Positions 1 to 8,630 of a DNA stretch of 64,000 nucleotides are shown in pieces. The position numbers were made by a program, and so were the translations under genes. This DNA comes from Rhodopirellula sp. Lineage in GTDB: Bacteria > Planctomycetota > Planctomycetia > Pirellulales > Pirellulaceae. Numbering within the stretch: position 1 is the first letter of the stretch; each line of letters starts with the position of its first letter. The stretch spans positions 2,800 to 66,799 of the forward strand of contig PAAT01000136.1 of the NCBI GenBank assembly GCA_002698965.1, written 5' to 3'. A model generated the notes under the pieces. It did no database searches and was not told the origin of the DNA. It worked only from the letters and a program-made list of their open reading frames with translations.

Positions 1-1130
1 TGAAAATGAAGATCGAGAAATTGGTATAACTGCAGTCGATTATCTAAACCATAGTTGTGATCACCTGGTTCCTGATTTTCATAATAAGCAAGGTGTTTGC
101 TAAGACCTGCCAGTTCATAAAACGGCACAGTCGGATCATAGGTATTTGCTTTTACCGTACTGGCCACAAAGCAGCAGTTATCCTTGGCGTTATAAATCAT
201 CAGCATAGGCCGCGGCACCATGAGAGCGTTCAGGTGCGTATAGTCAGCATAAACAGCAAGATCTGTTGGGACCTGCTCCAAATCACCAATACTTCCCGGG
301 TGATCTAAACGCTGTGCCAGTGCGCTATGCCCGGCGACCGGCACACAAAGTTTTACCCGTTTGTCCAAAGCACTGAGAATAATGGTTTGCCAGCCCCCGC
401 CTGACAATCCTGTTACCGCCAGAGACTCCGAATCAACACGATCGTGTTTTTCCAAAACGTCGAGTCCGCACTGCATAGCCCGATAAAAAACGGAAAGCCC
501 TGACATGCCTAATATATCGAGTTTACCAAGGTGATTATGCTGGTAACCGTCGGTTCGCAATTGGCCCATCCCTAACCATTCAATATTCATTGCAACCATA
601 CCGGACTTTACCTGCTGAATACAGCGATACTGCTTCTCCTTATAAGCCTTCCCTTCAGGAGCATGCCCATTGACATTCAATACCGCCGGGACTCGTACCC
701 CAACCGTACCGTCGGGAATATATATCAAAGCAGGAATCCACATACCCGGCAGTGCTTCAATCAGCATCCGCTCGATGGTATAGCCATTTGCCGTCTCTAG
801 TGTCTCGAACTTCCGTACATTAACACTCATCTGACGCCACTTTTGTGGGGCCCCCTTAAACACAACTTCCTCAAGAACCTGCCTACGAATCTCTTCCGCT
901 TGTTTAGCCCAGACCTCAGAACTTTGTGGCAACTCCAACTTTTTAATGCGTTTTTGAATGAAGTCTTTAAACTGTTCATCTACCTGTTCAATCGGCATCA
1001 AAGGCGTTGCCAGTGCCTGCTTCAAGGGATCGTTCTGACCGTGAGAAACTGAATCCATCAGGAAAGGTATCACCCAAAATGCGATTACCAACCATTGACT
1101 AGCCGAACGGGAACCCTTGCTAACTACCAT
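1..1130 (-). CDS. Secreted alpha/beta-hydrolase, acetylxylan-esterase-like (C-terminus cut by window edge)
   Basis: The frame opens with ATG at 1130 and stays open to base 1, so the C-terminus lies outside the window and about 376 residues are visible. A hydrophobic segment at residues 13-25 looks like a signal peptide. The nucleophile elbow GLSGGGW places the catalytic Ser at residue 243; the Asp and His of the triad would be near or beyond the edge. The sequence before the elbow (central NVNGHAPEGK and NIEWLGMG motifs) resembles planctomycete esterases of the acetylxylan esterase or dienelactone hydrolase type, which remove ester groups from polysaccharides. It is the last visible gene of a minus-strand operon, 24 bp after the MlrC-type gene. 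The fold is secure; the substrate is inferred. Confidence 0.75.
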   Translation of the reverse strand, partial: MVVSKGSRSASQWLVIAFWVIPFLMDSVSHGQNDPLKQALATPLMPIEQVDEQFKDFIQKRIKKLELPQSSEVWAKQAEEIRRQVLEEVVFKGAPQKWRQMSVNVRKFETLETANGYTIERMLIEALPGMWIPALIYIPDGTVGVRVPAVLNVNGHAPEGKAYKEKQYRCIQQVKSGMVAMNIEWLGMGQLRTDGYQHNHLGKLDILGMSGLSVFYRAMQCGLDVLEKHDRVDSESLAVTGLSGGGWQTIILSALDKRVKLCVPVAGHSALAQRLDHPGSIGDLEQVPTDLAVYADYTHLNALMVPRPMLMIYNAKDNCCFVASTVKANTYDPTVPFYELAGLSKHLAYYENQEPGDHNYGLDNRLQLYQFLDLHF

Positions 1131-1154
1131 GAATCACTCCAGATACAAATATTC

Positions 1155-2645
1155 CTAAAGCTTCGCCAGCGGATTAAGCGGGTAACATTCCTGCGAGCGT
1201 GGGTTTTGATAGTTAAAACAATTAAAATCGGGGCGATGTACGCCCGGCGTATCCGCATCCAGCATCAAGGCAGCATAGGGCCCATAATCAGCCCGATAAT
1301 GAACGGCACTTTTAAGAACCAAAAGCCTTACTGAATCCAGCTCCACGCCGGCAACCTTGAGCATGTTACGGTCGATACATTGCTTTCTCACCGAAGTGAC
1401 AACCACTCGCACTCCCTTTATATCTAACAAGGCTGTGTCACCCATCGTGTCAGAAAGCCCTTGTGCCATAGGGCCTCCAAACACAAACTGACCATCTCCT
1501 AATTTCACAACCTGCGCGTCAACCTCTAATGTCTCTCCATGTAGGTCATCCACTTTCGCCCCGAGCGACAATGGCACGCATGCGCCTTCGCCCGCCTGGT
1601 TTGCCACCCGAACTGCTTGCGGATCACAAAGAGTTGCCACAACAGCTCCCTCAAACTCCGCTTCTATTAAAGCCGCTAAGGCAACCGTGCCATCACAGGG
1701 CGCACCTCCCCCCGGATTATCTGACCCGTCTGCAAAAATCACGAGACCGTCCGTAGAACGACTCTGAACCATCGCCTCTTCGATCGTAACGAGTTGTGGC
1801 TGCAATTGCTCTTTTAACTTCCACAGGTGCTGTGACAGTTCATCAACCACGGACTCTGCCAATCCCTGGTCACCATTAGCCACCGCTACAACGGTTACCC
1901 CCATGCAATCGATATCGGCAAAGGGAAACCCCATTGCGACGGTAGCCGTTAACATACCATCCTGAGATTCCAACTGACGTAAATAACGCAAAAAGCCGTC
2001 CATCGGTTCGCGTAACGTACACTGCATCGGCGGCAACGTAAGAAGCGGTAACTGGCGATACGCCATACAAGGCTTCACATCACCATCGACGATCTGCTTT
2101 ATTAAGAGTACCGCCTCGTAGCCTCGATCTCCCATATCAACGTGAGGATAGGTATCAAAGCCGATCACCGCATCAGCCACTACGGGTAAAGCCGGGGATA
2201 TATTCGCATGCAAATCCAATGTCACCACAATCGGCATTGCTTCACCAACTAGCAGACGCACCCGGCGTACAATTTCAGCCTCAGCATCTTCAAACTCTTC
2301 GGTCACCATCGCGCCATGCAGGTCAAGCAACACACCGTCGGCCGGCAAGGCGGCCTCAATACGACACACTAATTCATTAACCAGGGTTTCAAAAGTCTGG
2401 CGAGTCACCATACCGGAGGGATACGCTCGTAAATTGAGTACCGGAACCAACTCGACCCCACTCTCTTCCGCTCCCTTCAGGTAGCCACCATGAATCGTGT
2501 TAGTACCATCAAACCGTTGCCGAATTTGTTCTGCCTCTCCAAAATCTGCACCAAAATGGCTATCCCGCTCAAAGTCATCCACCGTGGTGGGAGTCACCGC
2601 AAACGTATTCGTTTCGTGTTGTATTCCACCACTTACAATTCGCAT
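1155..2645 (-). CDS. M81 family metallopeptidase (MlrC-type)
   Basis: This 496-residue protein fits the MlrC (microcystin degradation protein C, DUF1485/M81) family over its whole length. Recognisable marks are the N-terminal GGIQHETNTF, LLDLHGAMVTE and TLDLHANISP, which carry Asp/His/Glu residues expected to bind zinc, and the glycine-rich SDNPGGGAPCDGT block near the middle. No signal peptide is visible, so it is probably cytoplasmic. The start is supported by GAGGG about 10 bases upstream, which overlaps the end of the preceding gene; the two genes are 5 bp apart. In MlrC the family cleaves linearised microcystin peptides, but most planctomycete members have unknown substrates, so the reaction here is open. 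Confidence 0.88.
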   Translation of the reverse strand: MRIVSGGIQHETNTFAVTPTTVDDFERDSHFGADFGEAEQIRQRFDGTNTIHGGYLKGAEESGVELVPVLNLRAYPSGMVTRQTFETLVNELVCRIEAALPADGVLLDLHGAMVTEEFEDAEAEIVRRVRLLVGEAMPIVVTLDLHANISPALPVVADAVIGFDTYPHVDMGDRGYEAVLLIKQIVDGDVKPCMAYRQLPLLTLPPMQCTLREPMDGFLRYLRQLESQDGMLTATVAMGFPFADIDCMGVTVVAVANGDQGLAESVVDELSQHLWKLKEQLQPQLVTIEEAMVQSRSTDGLVIFADGSDNPGGGAPCDGTVALAALIEAEFEGAVVATLCDPQAVRVANQAGEGACVPLSLGAKVDDLHGETLEVDAQVVKLGDGQFVFGGPMAQGLSDTMGDTALLDIKGVRVVVTSVRKQCIDRNMLKVAGVELDSVRLLVLKSAVHYRADYGPYAALMLDADTPGVHRPDFNCFNYQNPRSQECYPLNPLAKL

Positions 2646-2650
2646 CAGAA

Positions 2651-3517
2651 CTAATCCCTCACACTGAGATTTACGATCACGGGTAAATGATCCGATGGAA
2701 AGCGCCCATCGATCTTTTGAGGATCGATCAAGTGGCTGTTTACCGACAGCGTTTTATTTACAAAGATGTAGTCAATCCGCCTGTTCGGCACGACTGCACG
2801 AAAACCGCTCCACGTCGAATTTGGCCCTGTTCGTTTTTCGGTCAACCGATACGAGTCTAGCAAATGTCCTCCGAATTCAATTGCCTTATAAGGTTCAGAT
2901 TCCGGAAGGCAATTAAAGTCCCCAATCAGCATCACTCCATCCAAATCATTCTTTTCCATCATTTGAGCGACAAATGCACGAATAACCTTGCCACTGTTTT
3001 TTCTGGCTAGCGTGCCCACATGATCATAATGCACGCTGCCGGCAAGCAGAGAATCGCCGGAAACACGATGTTCAAGAATGGCAAACGTAGCGATTCTAGG
3101 CAAGGCCGCATCCCAACCCTTGCTTCCTACTTCACGAGGGTTTTCACTTAGCCATACGGTCTCAGTCTTCACTAACCTGAAGTCTGACTTACGAAACACA
3201 ACCGGTGCATACTCCCCTTTCGTTTTTCCATCGTCTCTACCAACGCCAACAAAACCATACTTTGGCAATGCCTGCTTTAACCAAACAAGCTGATGATTCT
3301 GTACTTCCTGCAGACCAGCAATCTGAACCTCATGTTTTTCAAAGACACTGGCTACCTTCGTCGCCCTCAGCTTCCAATTATCGAGACCATCGCGGGGATT
3401 ATCGTACCGAATATTAAACGACATCACCTGAAGAGGTTCGGAGGCCACAACAGCGACAACGGGTAGCACCCAACATGCTAGAACAAACTTCGCAAACTTT
3501 TTAATAAGATCATTCAT
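2651..3517 (-). CDS. Secreted endonuclease/exonuclease/phosphatase (EEP) family protein
   Basis: This is an EEP-fold phosphodiesterase of 288 residues. Visible family marks are MSFNIRYDN after the leader, GLQEVQ (metal-binding Glu), LIGDFNC (Asp/Asn) and the terminal FPSDHLPVI (catalytic Asp-His). The start MNDLIKKF at 3517 is preferred because it gives a clean signal peptide (residues about 8-25). It also overlaps the end of the upstream LemA-type gene by 8 bp, which suggests translational coupling. A longer frame to 3595 exists but would only add a charged extension. Planctomycete secreted EEP proteins may cleave phosphodiesters of sugars or lipids or act as nucleases; the substrate is not visible here. 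Confidence 0.85.
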   Translation of the reverse strand: MNDLIKKFAKFVLACWVLPVVAVVASEPLQVMSFNIRYDNPRDGLDNWKLRATKVASVFEKHEVQIAGLQEVQNHQLVWLKQALPKYGFVGVGRDDGKTKGEYAPVVFRKSDFRLVKTETVWLSENPREVGSKGWDAALPRIATFAILEHRVSGDSLLAGSVHYDHVGTLARKNSGKVIRAFVAQMMEKNDLDGVMLIGDFNCLPESEPYKAIEFGGHLLDSYRLTEKRTGPNSTWSGFRAVVPNRRIDYIFVNKTLSVNSHLIDPQKIDGRFPSDHLPVIVNLSVRD

Positions 3518-5285
3518 CCTGCAACACCCTTTTAAACTTTGCAAACATCTCCGCCTCTGCCCAGGCTTCCGAATTATTTGCTTCAGCAATGGCATCCAAA
3601 GCTTCGATAAAACTAGCTGCTATTGGCTTATTTTTAATCTTCACCAGTTTCTCAACACACTCAGCCGTCATCGCTTCCAGAGATTCAGCCTTCAGCCGAT
3701 CCAGAGCAATCTGGGCTTTTCGACGCGCAACGCTGATATCTTCATTACCTGTAGCATCAGCCACGAACTTTTCAAATGCCGCATACTCTGCAGCATCAAT
3801 ATTGCCGTCAGCCGACATCATGCACACCAACGCAAGGATAACAATTTCTTCATCCTCACCCATCAATTCCGGCGGACGAATTTCCTGCGTCTTAGATTTT
3901 CCATCGGCCAGTAACGCATTCACATCCGGAAGTTGGGTATGCTCAGCGGACACTTCATAATAGGATGCCACTTCATATCCCATCATTCTGGCGAACAGGA
4001 CTTCAGGCACTCGTCGAATGCGTTCGTTATAGTTACCTGCCCCTTCGTTATAAAAGGTACGTGCAATGGCAAGACGTTCTTCACACTCAACAAGATGGCC
4101 ATGCAACTGCAACAACTGCCCATCCGCTTTTAGTTCGGGATAGTCTTCCCGCAATGCGAACAACTGATTAATAACCTTATTCTGCGCCGTGGTAACATTC
4201 CCGGTGGAACCCACCAGTTGATCACTTGGAGCTTCTCCCTGTTGAATCTTCCCACTGCGAGCATTCGCAACGAGTTCCTGTGTTTCCTTTTCATGTTTCA
4301 AAAAAGACTTACAGATTTCAACCAGATTCCCTATCAGATCATATCGTCGTTTAAGCTGAATATCGATCAGACTCCACGCCCGTGCCAACCTGACCTTCGT
4401 GGACACTAAGCCATTAAATACATACACAACATACATCAAGGAAGTAATGAGTACTCCGAGCAAGCCGGACGGGATCATCCAGATCCAAATATCGTCATAA
4501 TTATTCCCCATTAAGAGGCAACCGATCGACGCCGGACTAATGGCACATCCCGCGACGACCCCAATCCAGCCTCCCAGTACCATCCATCGATAACGACTGA
4601 CCAACTGTTCTTCAGACTTTACGCTAATGAGATAAATCTCGTCTTCCTTTGCGATTTCAACACGTGCAGTCTCATCCGCCAATCGTGCTGACCCAAGAAC
4701 ATACAATACATCTCCGTGAACAATCGCCCTTTCTTTGAAACGCCTTCTATAATTTGAGCCGCTAACTGAATAGGCAGGGCCTTTGCCGTAATAAAGCGAA
4801 TTACCTGTACCGCAGGTAGCTTCAAAGACAACGTTCCCTTCCATTTCCGCCTCTTGAGGAATGACGCGTACCTCTCCCGTCTCGTCAACCAAATCAAATT
4901 CAATTCGGTTACTCCCGGATGCAACGGTTTCCCACCCTGAATAGGTTTGCGTACGTGTATTCCCATCTTTGTCTGTGACCGTTCTCGTTCGGGTATAGTG
5001 CTCTTCAATTGAGTACGAATAATAACAGCACGGTTTTTCGCTAAGGTAACCGAACATATCAGCGACGAGAACGGCCGCCCCTTTCATCTCATTGAGCCCG
5101 ATAAATACGCCTTTAACCGTAGAGGTAGGCGTATCTTCGATAAGTCGCTTTCGCTTCGTTCCTCGTGCGTAGAAAAAAATACTGAGGATCGCCAGTAATG
5201 TAGGCGCGATTCCTCCGATGATGCGCATCACCTCTTCGGATTCTTCATCAGCGAAGAAGTACAGGGATTCGAAAATTTCCAACAT
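3510..5285 (-). CDS. Membrane protein with GIDE, LemA and TerB-like domains
   Basis: This is a three-part fusion of 591 residues. After one membrane helix (about 21-41) comes a GIDE/MULAN-like region (about 60-225) with the YYSYSIEEHYT and WETVASG pattern of that family. Two further helices follow (about 234-258 and 268-291). A LemA domain (about 300-450) carries the typical FNGLVSTKVRLARAWS and RYDLIGNLV motifs. The C-terminal 110 residues (about 480-591) are a helical TerB-like domain with an EF-hand-like SADGNIDAAE segment. ATG at 5285 is chosen because AAGGA lies at a good distance; a frame extends to 5375 without a ribosome site. It heads an operon with EEP, MlrC and esterase genes. The function is unknown; LemA proteins are membrane organisers of unclear role. 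Confidence 0.78.
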   Translation of the reverse strand: MLEIFESLYFFADEESEEVMRIIGGIAPTLLAILSIFFYARGTKRKRLIEDTPTSTVKGVFIGLNEMKGAAVLVADMFGYLSEKPCCYYSYSIEEHYTRTRTVTDKDGNTRTQTYSGWETVASGSNRIEFDLVDETGEVRVIPQEAEMEGNVVFEATCGTGNSLYYGKGPAYSVSGSNYRRRFKERAIVHGDVLYVLGSARLADETARVEIAKEDEIYLISVKSEEQLVSRYRWMVLGGWIGVVAGCAISPASIGCLLMGNNYDDIWIWMIPSGLLGVLITSLMYVVYVFNGLVSTKVRLARAWSLIDIQLKRRYDLIGNLVEICKSFLKHEKETQELVANARSGKIQQGEAPSDQLVGSTGNVTTAQNKVINQLFALREDYPELKADGQLLQLHGHLVECEERLAIARTFYNEGAGNYNERIRRVPEVLFARMMGYEVASYYEVSAEHTQLPDVNALLADGKSKTQEIRPPELMGEDEEIVILALVCMMSADGNIDAAEYAAFEKFVADATGNEDISVARRKAQIALDRLKAESLEAMTAECVEKLVKIKNKPIAASFIEALDAIAEANNSEAWAEAEMFAKFKRVLQDE

Positions 5286-5407
5286 GAGCTTCCTTGAACC
5301 GAAATATGCGTGACCCGTCCTCTTTAGTGTACAAAACCCCCCGTAAATAAGCATCTCTACAAAACGACTTGTCATACCTACTTCGATACCCGTAAAATTT
5401 GAATTAG

Positions 5408-7135
5408 ATGCACTTCAACTTCCGGAATTTCCAAACCATGAAAAGACGTCGCAAACTCTCCGTAGACAAACTAGAGAAACGAATCGTTTTATCTGCTAGC
5501 CCCTGGCAAAACCCTATCGAGGCGATGGATGTTAACCACGATAGTTTCATCTCCCCAATCGACGCATTACTGCCGATCAACATGATGAACGAATCGGGTT
5601 CTGAACAAATGCGTGACGTGGGTGCTCCTCCGATTCTGGCCGACATGATGGCAGAGGTGGAAAGCTACTACATGGATGCGAACGGGGATGGCTACCTGTC
5701 ACCAGCCGATGCTCTCGGGGTCATCAACCTATTAGCTGAAGGCGAATACATGCAGGATTGGGGCCAGCAACTCCCGTTAGAGACCCATGACACCTTCCCC
5801 GACTCGCCCGACAATGCAGCTCAACTTGATCTGGACTGGGGCTACGCGTTTATCGAATCGGAAATCAACAATGCCTATGACGTGGATGCCTTTCAGTTTA
5901 TCGCCTCAGATGATCGTGTCGCCATTGACATCTTTAACGAAGGAATCCCTCATGGTGTCGTGGTGGAACTGCTCAACCAGGACATGGAGTTGGTCGCTCG
6001 GGCAGAAAGCGGGGACGACTATCAATGGTGTGAAGGGAACATCGACGTTCCCGTCGAAGTCGAGACAACTTACTTCGTCATGGTCTCTGCCTATGATGCC
6101 GAGGATACAGGACATTACGTTCTTGACGTTTTCCAGTATGAAGACGACTGGTGGGAACCCGCCCATGATTCCGAACTGGGTGACGACATTCATGGGGATA
6201 CAACCGAAGCAGCCTCGACGCTCACGCTGGACGGGGGCTTTACTACGATCAATAGCTACATCGATCAGGCCGGAGATATCGATCAGTTCTCCGTTCAGGC
6301 CGATCAAGGTCAGTTATCGGTTTCCGTCTATCAGGGTGACTCCGATGAACTGCTACGAATTAGCGTGACTGACGCCGATGGGAACCTGATAGGGCTAACG
6401 CAAGGTGACGCCGAAGGAGCCTGGATTGAGCTAAGCGTTGAGGATGGAACCTATTACGTGGCCATCGAATCACTCGATTCGGACATATCGAGTTACACAT
6501 TAGACGTCTCTCAATGGAACGATGAACCGTGGAAACTTGATGCCGACAGCGAGATGGGAATCGATATACACCCCGATGAAATCGGTCCGGACGCCACGTA
6601 TCTGGAGAACATGGAGTACGACTATACACAGAATGTCAGCCACCTAGATTTTGAAGGTGATCTGGATGTCTACCAATTTGTAGCAGGAGACTCGTTTGCA
6701 TCTGTCAGTGTCTACGCGAACAACTGGGAAGAGCAAAACTTCCCGGGAGTCACTGTGTATGACGCAATAGGCATAGAGATGGAGCCTGTACTATCCTCAG
6801 AGTACGAAGACCTTTTTGATCCGTCCGACGAACTCTATGTGCGTGATCAGGATGTCTTTGACTGGGAATGGGACGAATATCAAGATGAATACGAGCTAAG
6901 TGACTCACTCGATGAGGACGGATCTTACGATCCGGAAGATCCGGAACTGGTGATATGTTGGTTCTGGCCGGGTGGTATGTACCCTGTCACCGAAGGGGAC
7001 ACTTACTTCATCGAAGTTAACGGTGGGATCGATAATAACTTCAGCGGTCAATACACTCTTGAACTAAGTTATTTTTCCCCCGATCCCTATGAGCCGTTTA
7101 CAGACGATGGATTGGAAGAAAATTCTGACCGATGA
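5408..7135 (+). CDS. Secreted acidic protein with N-terminal dockerin repeats and PPC-like domains
   Basis: The N-terminus is a basic stretch ending in LEKRIVLSA, which resembles the planctomycete LEPR-XLL export leader. Residues 41-110 hold two dockerin type I calcium loops, DVNHDSFISPIDA (41-53) and DANGDGYLSPADA (90-102). Three repeats like bacterial pre-peptidase C-terminal (PPC) domains follow at about 125-245, 255-390 and 395-560. Each repeat contains DVDAFQF/DIDQFSV/DLDVYQF-type strands and ends in a Tyr-x-Leu-x-Val/Leu strand. The protein is strikingly acidic, especially at 440-520. The start could also be the ATG at 5438. Its stop overlaps the start of the next gene (ATGA), so the two are coupled. 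It is probably a cell-surface or exported structural/binding protein; no catalytic domain is seen. Confidence 0.75.
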   Translation: MHFNFRNFQTMKRRRKLSVDKLEKRIVLSASPWQNPIEAMDVNHDSFISPIDALLPINMMNESGSEQMRDVGAPPILADMMAEVESYYMDANGDGYLSPADALGVINLLAEGEYMQDWGQQLPLETHDTFPDSPDNAAQLDLDWGYAFIESEINNAYDVDAFQFIASDDRVAIDIFNEGIPHGVVVELLNQDMELVARAESGDDYQWCEGNIDVPVEVETTYFVMVSAYDAEDTGHYVLDVFQYEDDWWEPAHDSELGDDIHGDTTEAASTLTLDGGFTTINSYIDQAGDIDQFSVQADQGQLSVSVYQGDSDELLRISVTDADGNLIGLTQGDAEGAWIELSVEDGTYYVAIESLDSDISSYTLDVSQWNDEPWKLDADSEMGIDIHPDEIGPDATYLENMEYDYTQNVSHLDFEGDLDVYQFVAGDSFASVSVYANNWEEQNFPGVTVYDAIGIEMEPVLSSEYEDLFDPSDELYVRDQDVFDWEWDEYQDEYELSDSLDEDGSYDPEDPELVICWFWPGGMYPVTEGDTYFIEVNGGIDNNFSGQYTLELSYFSPDPYEPFTDDGLEENSDR

Positions 7136-8523
7136 CCGGAATCGCTGATTCAAAACCTTCGGTCATCCAGAAGTATCTCACTCTCTGGTTCTCCCTCTCA
7201 GCCCCGGTGACACGGAGGCAATATATTGCAACTGGTTTTTCGCTGATGCTACTAAAGTACCTTGGCGAATACCTCATTATCTATTCCACGACAGGAAACA
7301 CCTATCCGATCACAGCTTTTCTTAATCCTCTGCTTAAAGAGCGGATGAACGTGATCACCACGATGACCCATTTCGTCCCATGGGTCCTCTTTATTTTCAC
7401 ATTCCCCTTCCTCTGGATCAGCATCTCGATGAGCGTGCGCCGTAGTGTTGCCGCAACGGGGTCATCCTCGCTGGGTTTGTTAATTCTCGTACCGTTTCTC
7501 AATTTCTTAATGATGCTGATCCTCTGCATACTGCCGGACAGCAAATCGCCTTCTCCGAAAACAGATCACACTCTGACAAGCGTGACCCTGCCAAGCAAGC
7601 GGGTGCGTAGTGCTATTGGTGGCATGTTCATAAGTATTGCCAGTTCTTTGGTCCTTTATGCGCTTTCTATCACTGTCTTCAGGAGTTATGGGATTTTAAT
7701 CTTTTTCGGTATGCCGGTTCTTATCGGCGTCGTGACAAGCTACATGTTCAACCGACATTCTTTACAATCCGTTGGGCAGTCTGTCATTGTTGCCGAATTG
7801 GGGATTATTCTATGTTCCGGCACTCTGCTGCTCCTGGCTTTCGAAGGCTTCATCTGTATCGCAATGCTCTACCCCTTAGCTGCTGTGATTACGATCCTGG
7901 GCGCTATTATTGGGCGCAGCATGGCAGCCACGAACGCCTCGGGGGGCCATGTCACCATGTCCCTGCTGTGCTTACTTCCTTTACTTGCAGGTGCCGACAT
8001 TGCAGATAACGACACGCCTGTGTACGAAGTGATTTCTTCCGTGATTGTGAATGCTCCCCCTGAAGAAGTCTGGCCAAACGTGATTGGATTTTCCGAACTG
8101 GATGCACCTCCAGCCTGGTACTTTGAACTCGGCATTGCCTATCCACTACGGGCAACGATTGACGGTGAAGGAGTGGGGGCCATCCGACATTGCGAATTCT
8201 CCACCGGTCCGTTCGTGGAACCCGTCACAGTCTGGGACAAACCTAATCGACTCGCATTTGACGTCATCGAACAACCGCGAGCTATGAACGAATTGAGTCC
8301 TTACCGCCATGTGCACCCACCTCACCTAGATGGTTATTTGAACTGCCGACGTGGTGAATTTCGACTTAAACGCCTGCCTGACAACCGAACGCTTTTGGAA
8401 GGAAGTACCTGGTATGAATTCAAAATGTACCCACAGGGCTACTGGACACTATGGAGCGATCTCAGCATCCACATGATTCACGAGCGAGTCCTGACTCATA
8501 TTAAAAAGCTTTCTGAAAACTAA
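7132..8523 (+). CDS. Polytopic membrane protein (DUF805-like) with C-terminal SRPBCC domain
   Basis: The first 290 or so residues are a chain of hydrophobic helices. The beginning (SAPVTRRQYIATGF, then helices around 75-95 and 115-135) resembles DUF805 membrane proteins. From about residue 300 the protein is soluble and matches the SRPBCC (polyketide cyclase/START-like) pattern: VISSVIVNAPPEEVW opening strand, GVGAIRHCEF central strand and a final amphipathic helix after LSIHMIHERV. SRPBCC domains form hydrophobic ligand pockets. The start ATG lies inside the stop of the dockerin/PPC gene (ATGA), which indicates coupled translation. A role in handling a lipid or hydrophobic ligand at the membrane is an inference. 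The fusion itself is directly visible. Confidence 0.7.
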   Translation: MTGIADSKPSVIQKYLTLWFSLSAPVTRRQYIATGFSLMLLKYLGEYLIIYSTTGNTYPITAFLNPLLKERMNVITTMTHFVPWVLFIFTFPFLWISISMSVRRSVAATGSSSLGLLILVPFLNFLMMLILCILPDSKSPSPKTDHTLTSVTLPSKRVRSAIGGMFISIASSLVLYALSITVFRSYGILIFFGMPVLIGVVTSYMFNRHSLQSVGQSVIVAELGIILCSGTLLLLAFEGFICIAMLYPLAAVITILGAIIGRSMAATNASGGHVTMSLLCLLPLLAGADIADNDTPVYEVISSVIVNAPPEEVWPNVIGFSELDAPPAWYFELGIAYPLRATIDGEGVGAIRHCEFSTGPFVEPVTVWDKPNRLAFDVIEQPRAMNELSPYRHVHPPHLDGYLNCRRGEFRLKRLPDNRTLLEGSTWYEFKMYPQGYWTLWSDLSIHMIHERVLTHIKKLSEN

Positions 8524-8630
8524 TCCCGCATTTTCTTTTCTACCCGAAGGAACGCGCCCTTCCCCGTAAATAGAGTTCTATAATATTCAATATACGGTTT
8601 CATGATTGACGATTACCACCGAAACAAACC

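Noticed and set aside
4619-5008. 129-residue minus-strand ORF inside the GIDE region.
   Set aside because: It lies in another frame of the same strand as the large LemA-type gene, which is strongly supported by domains.
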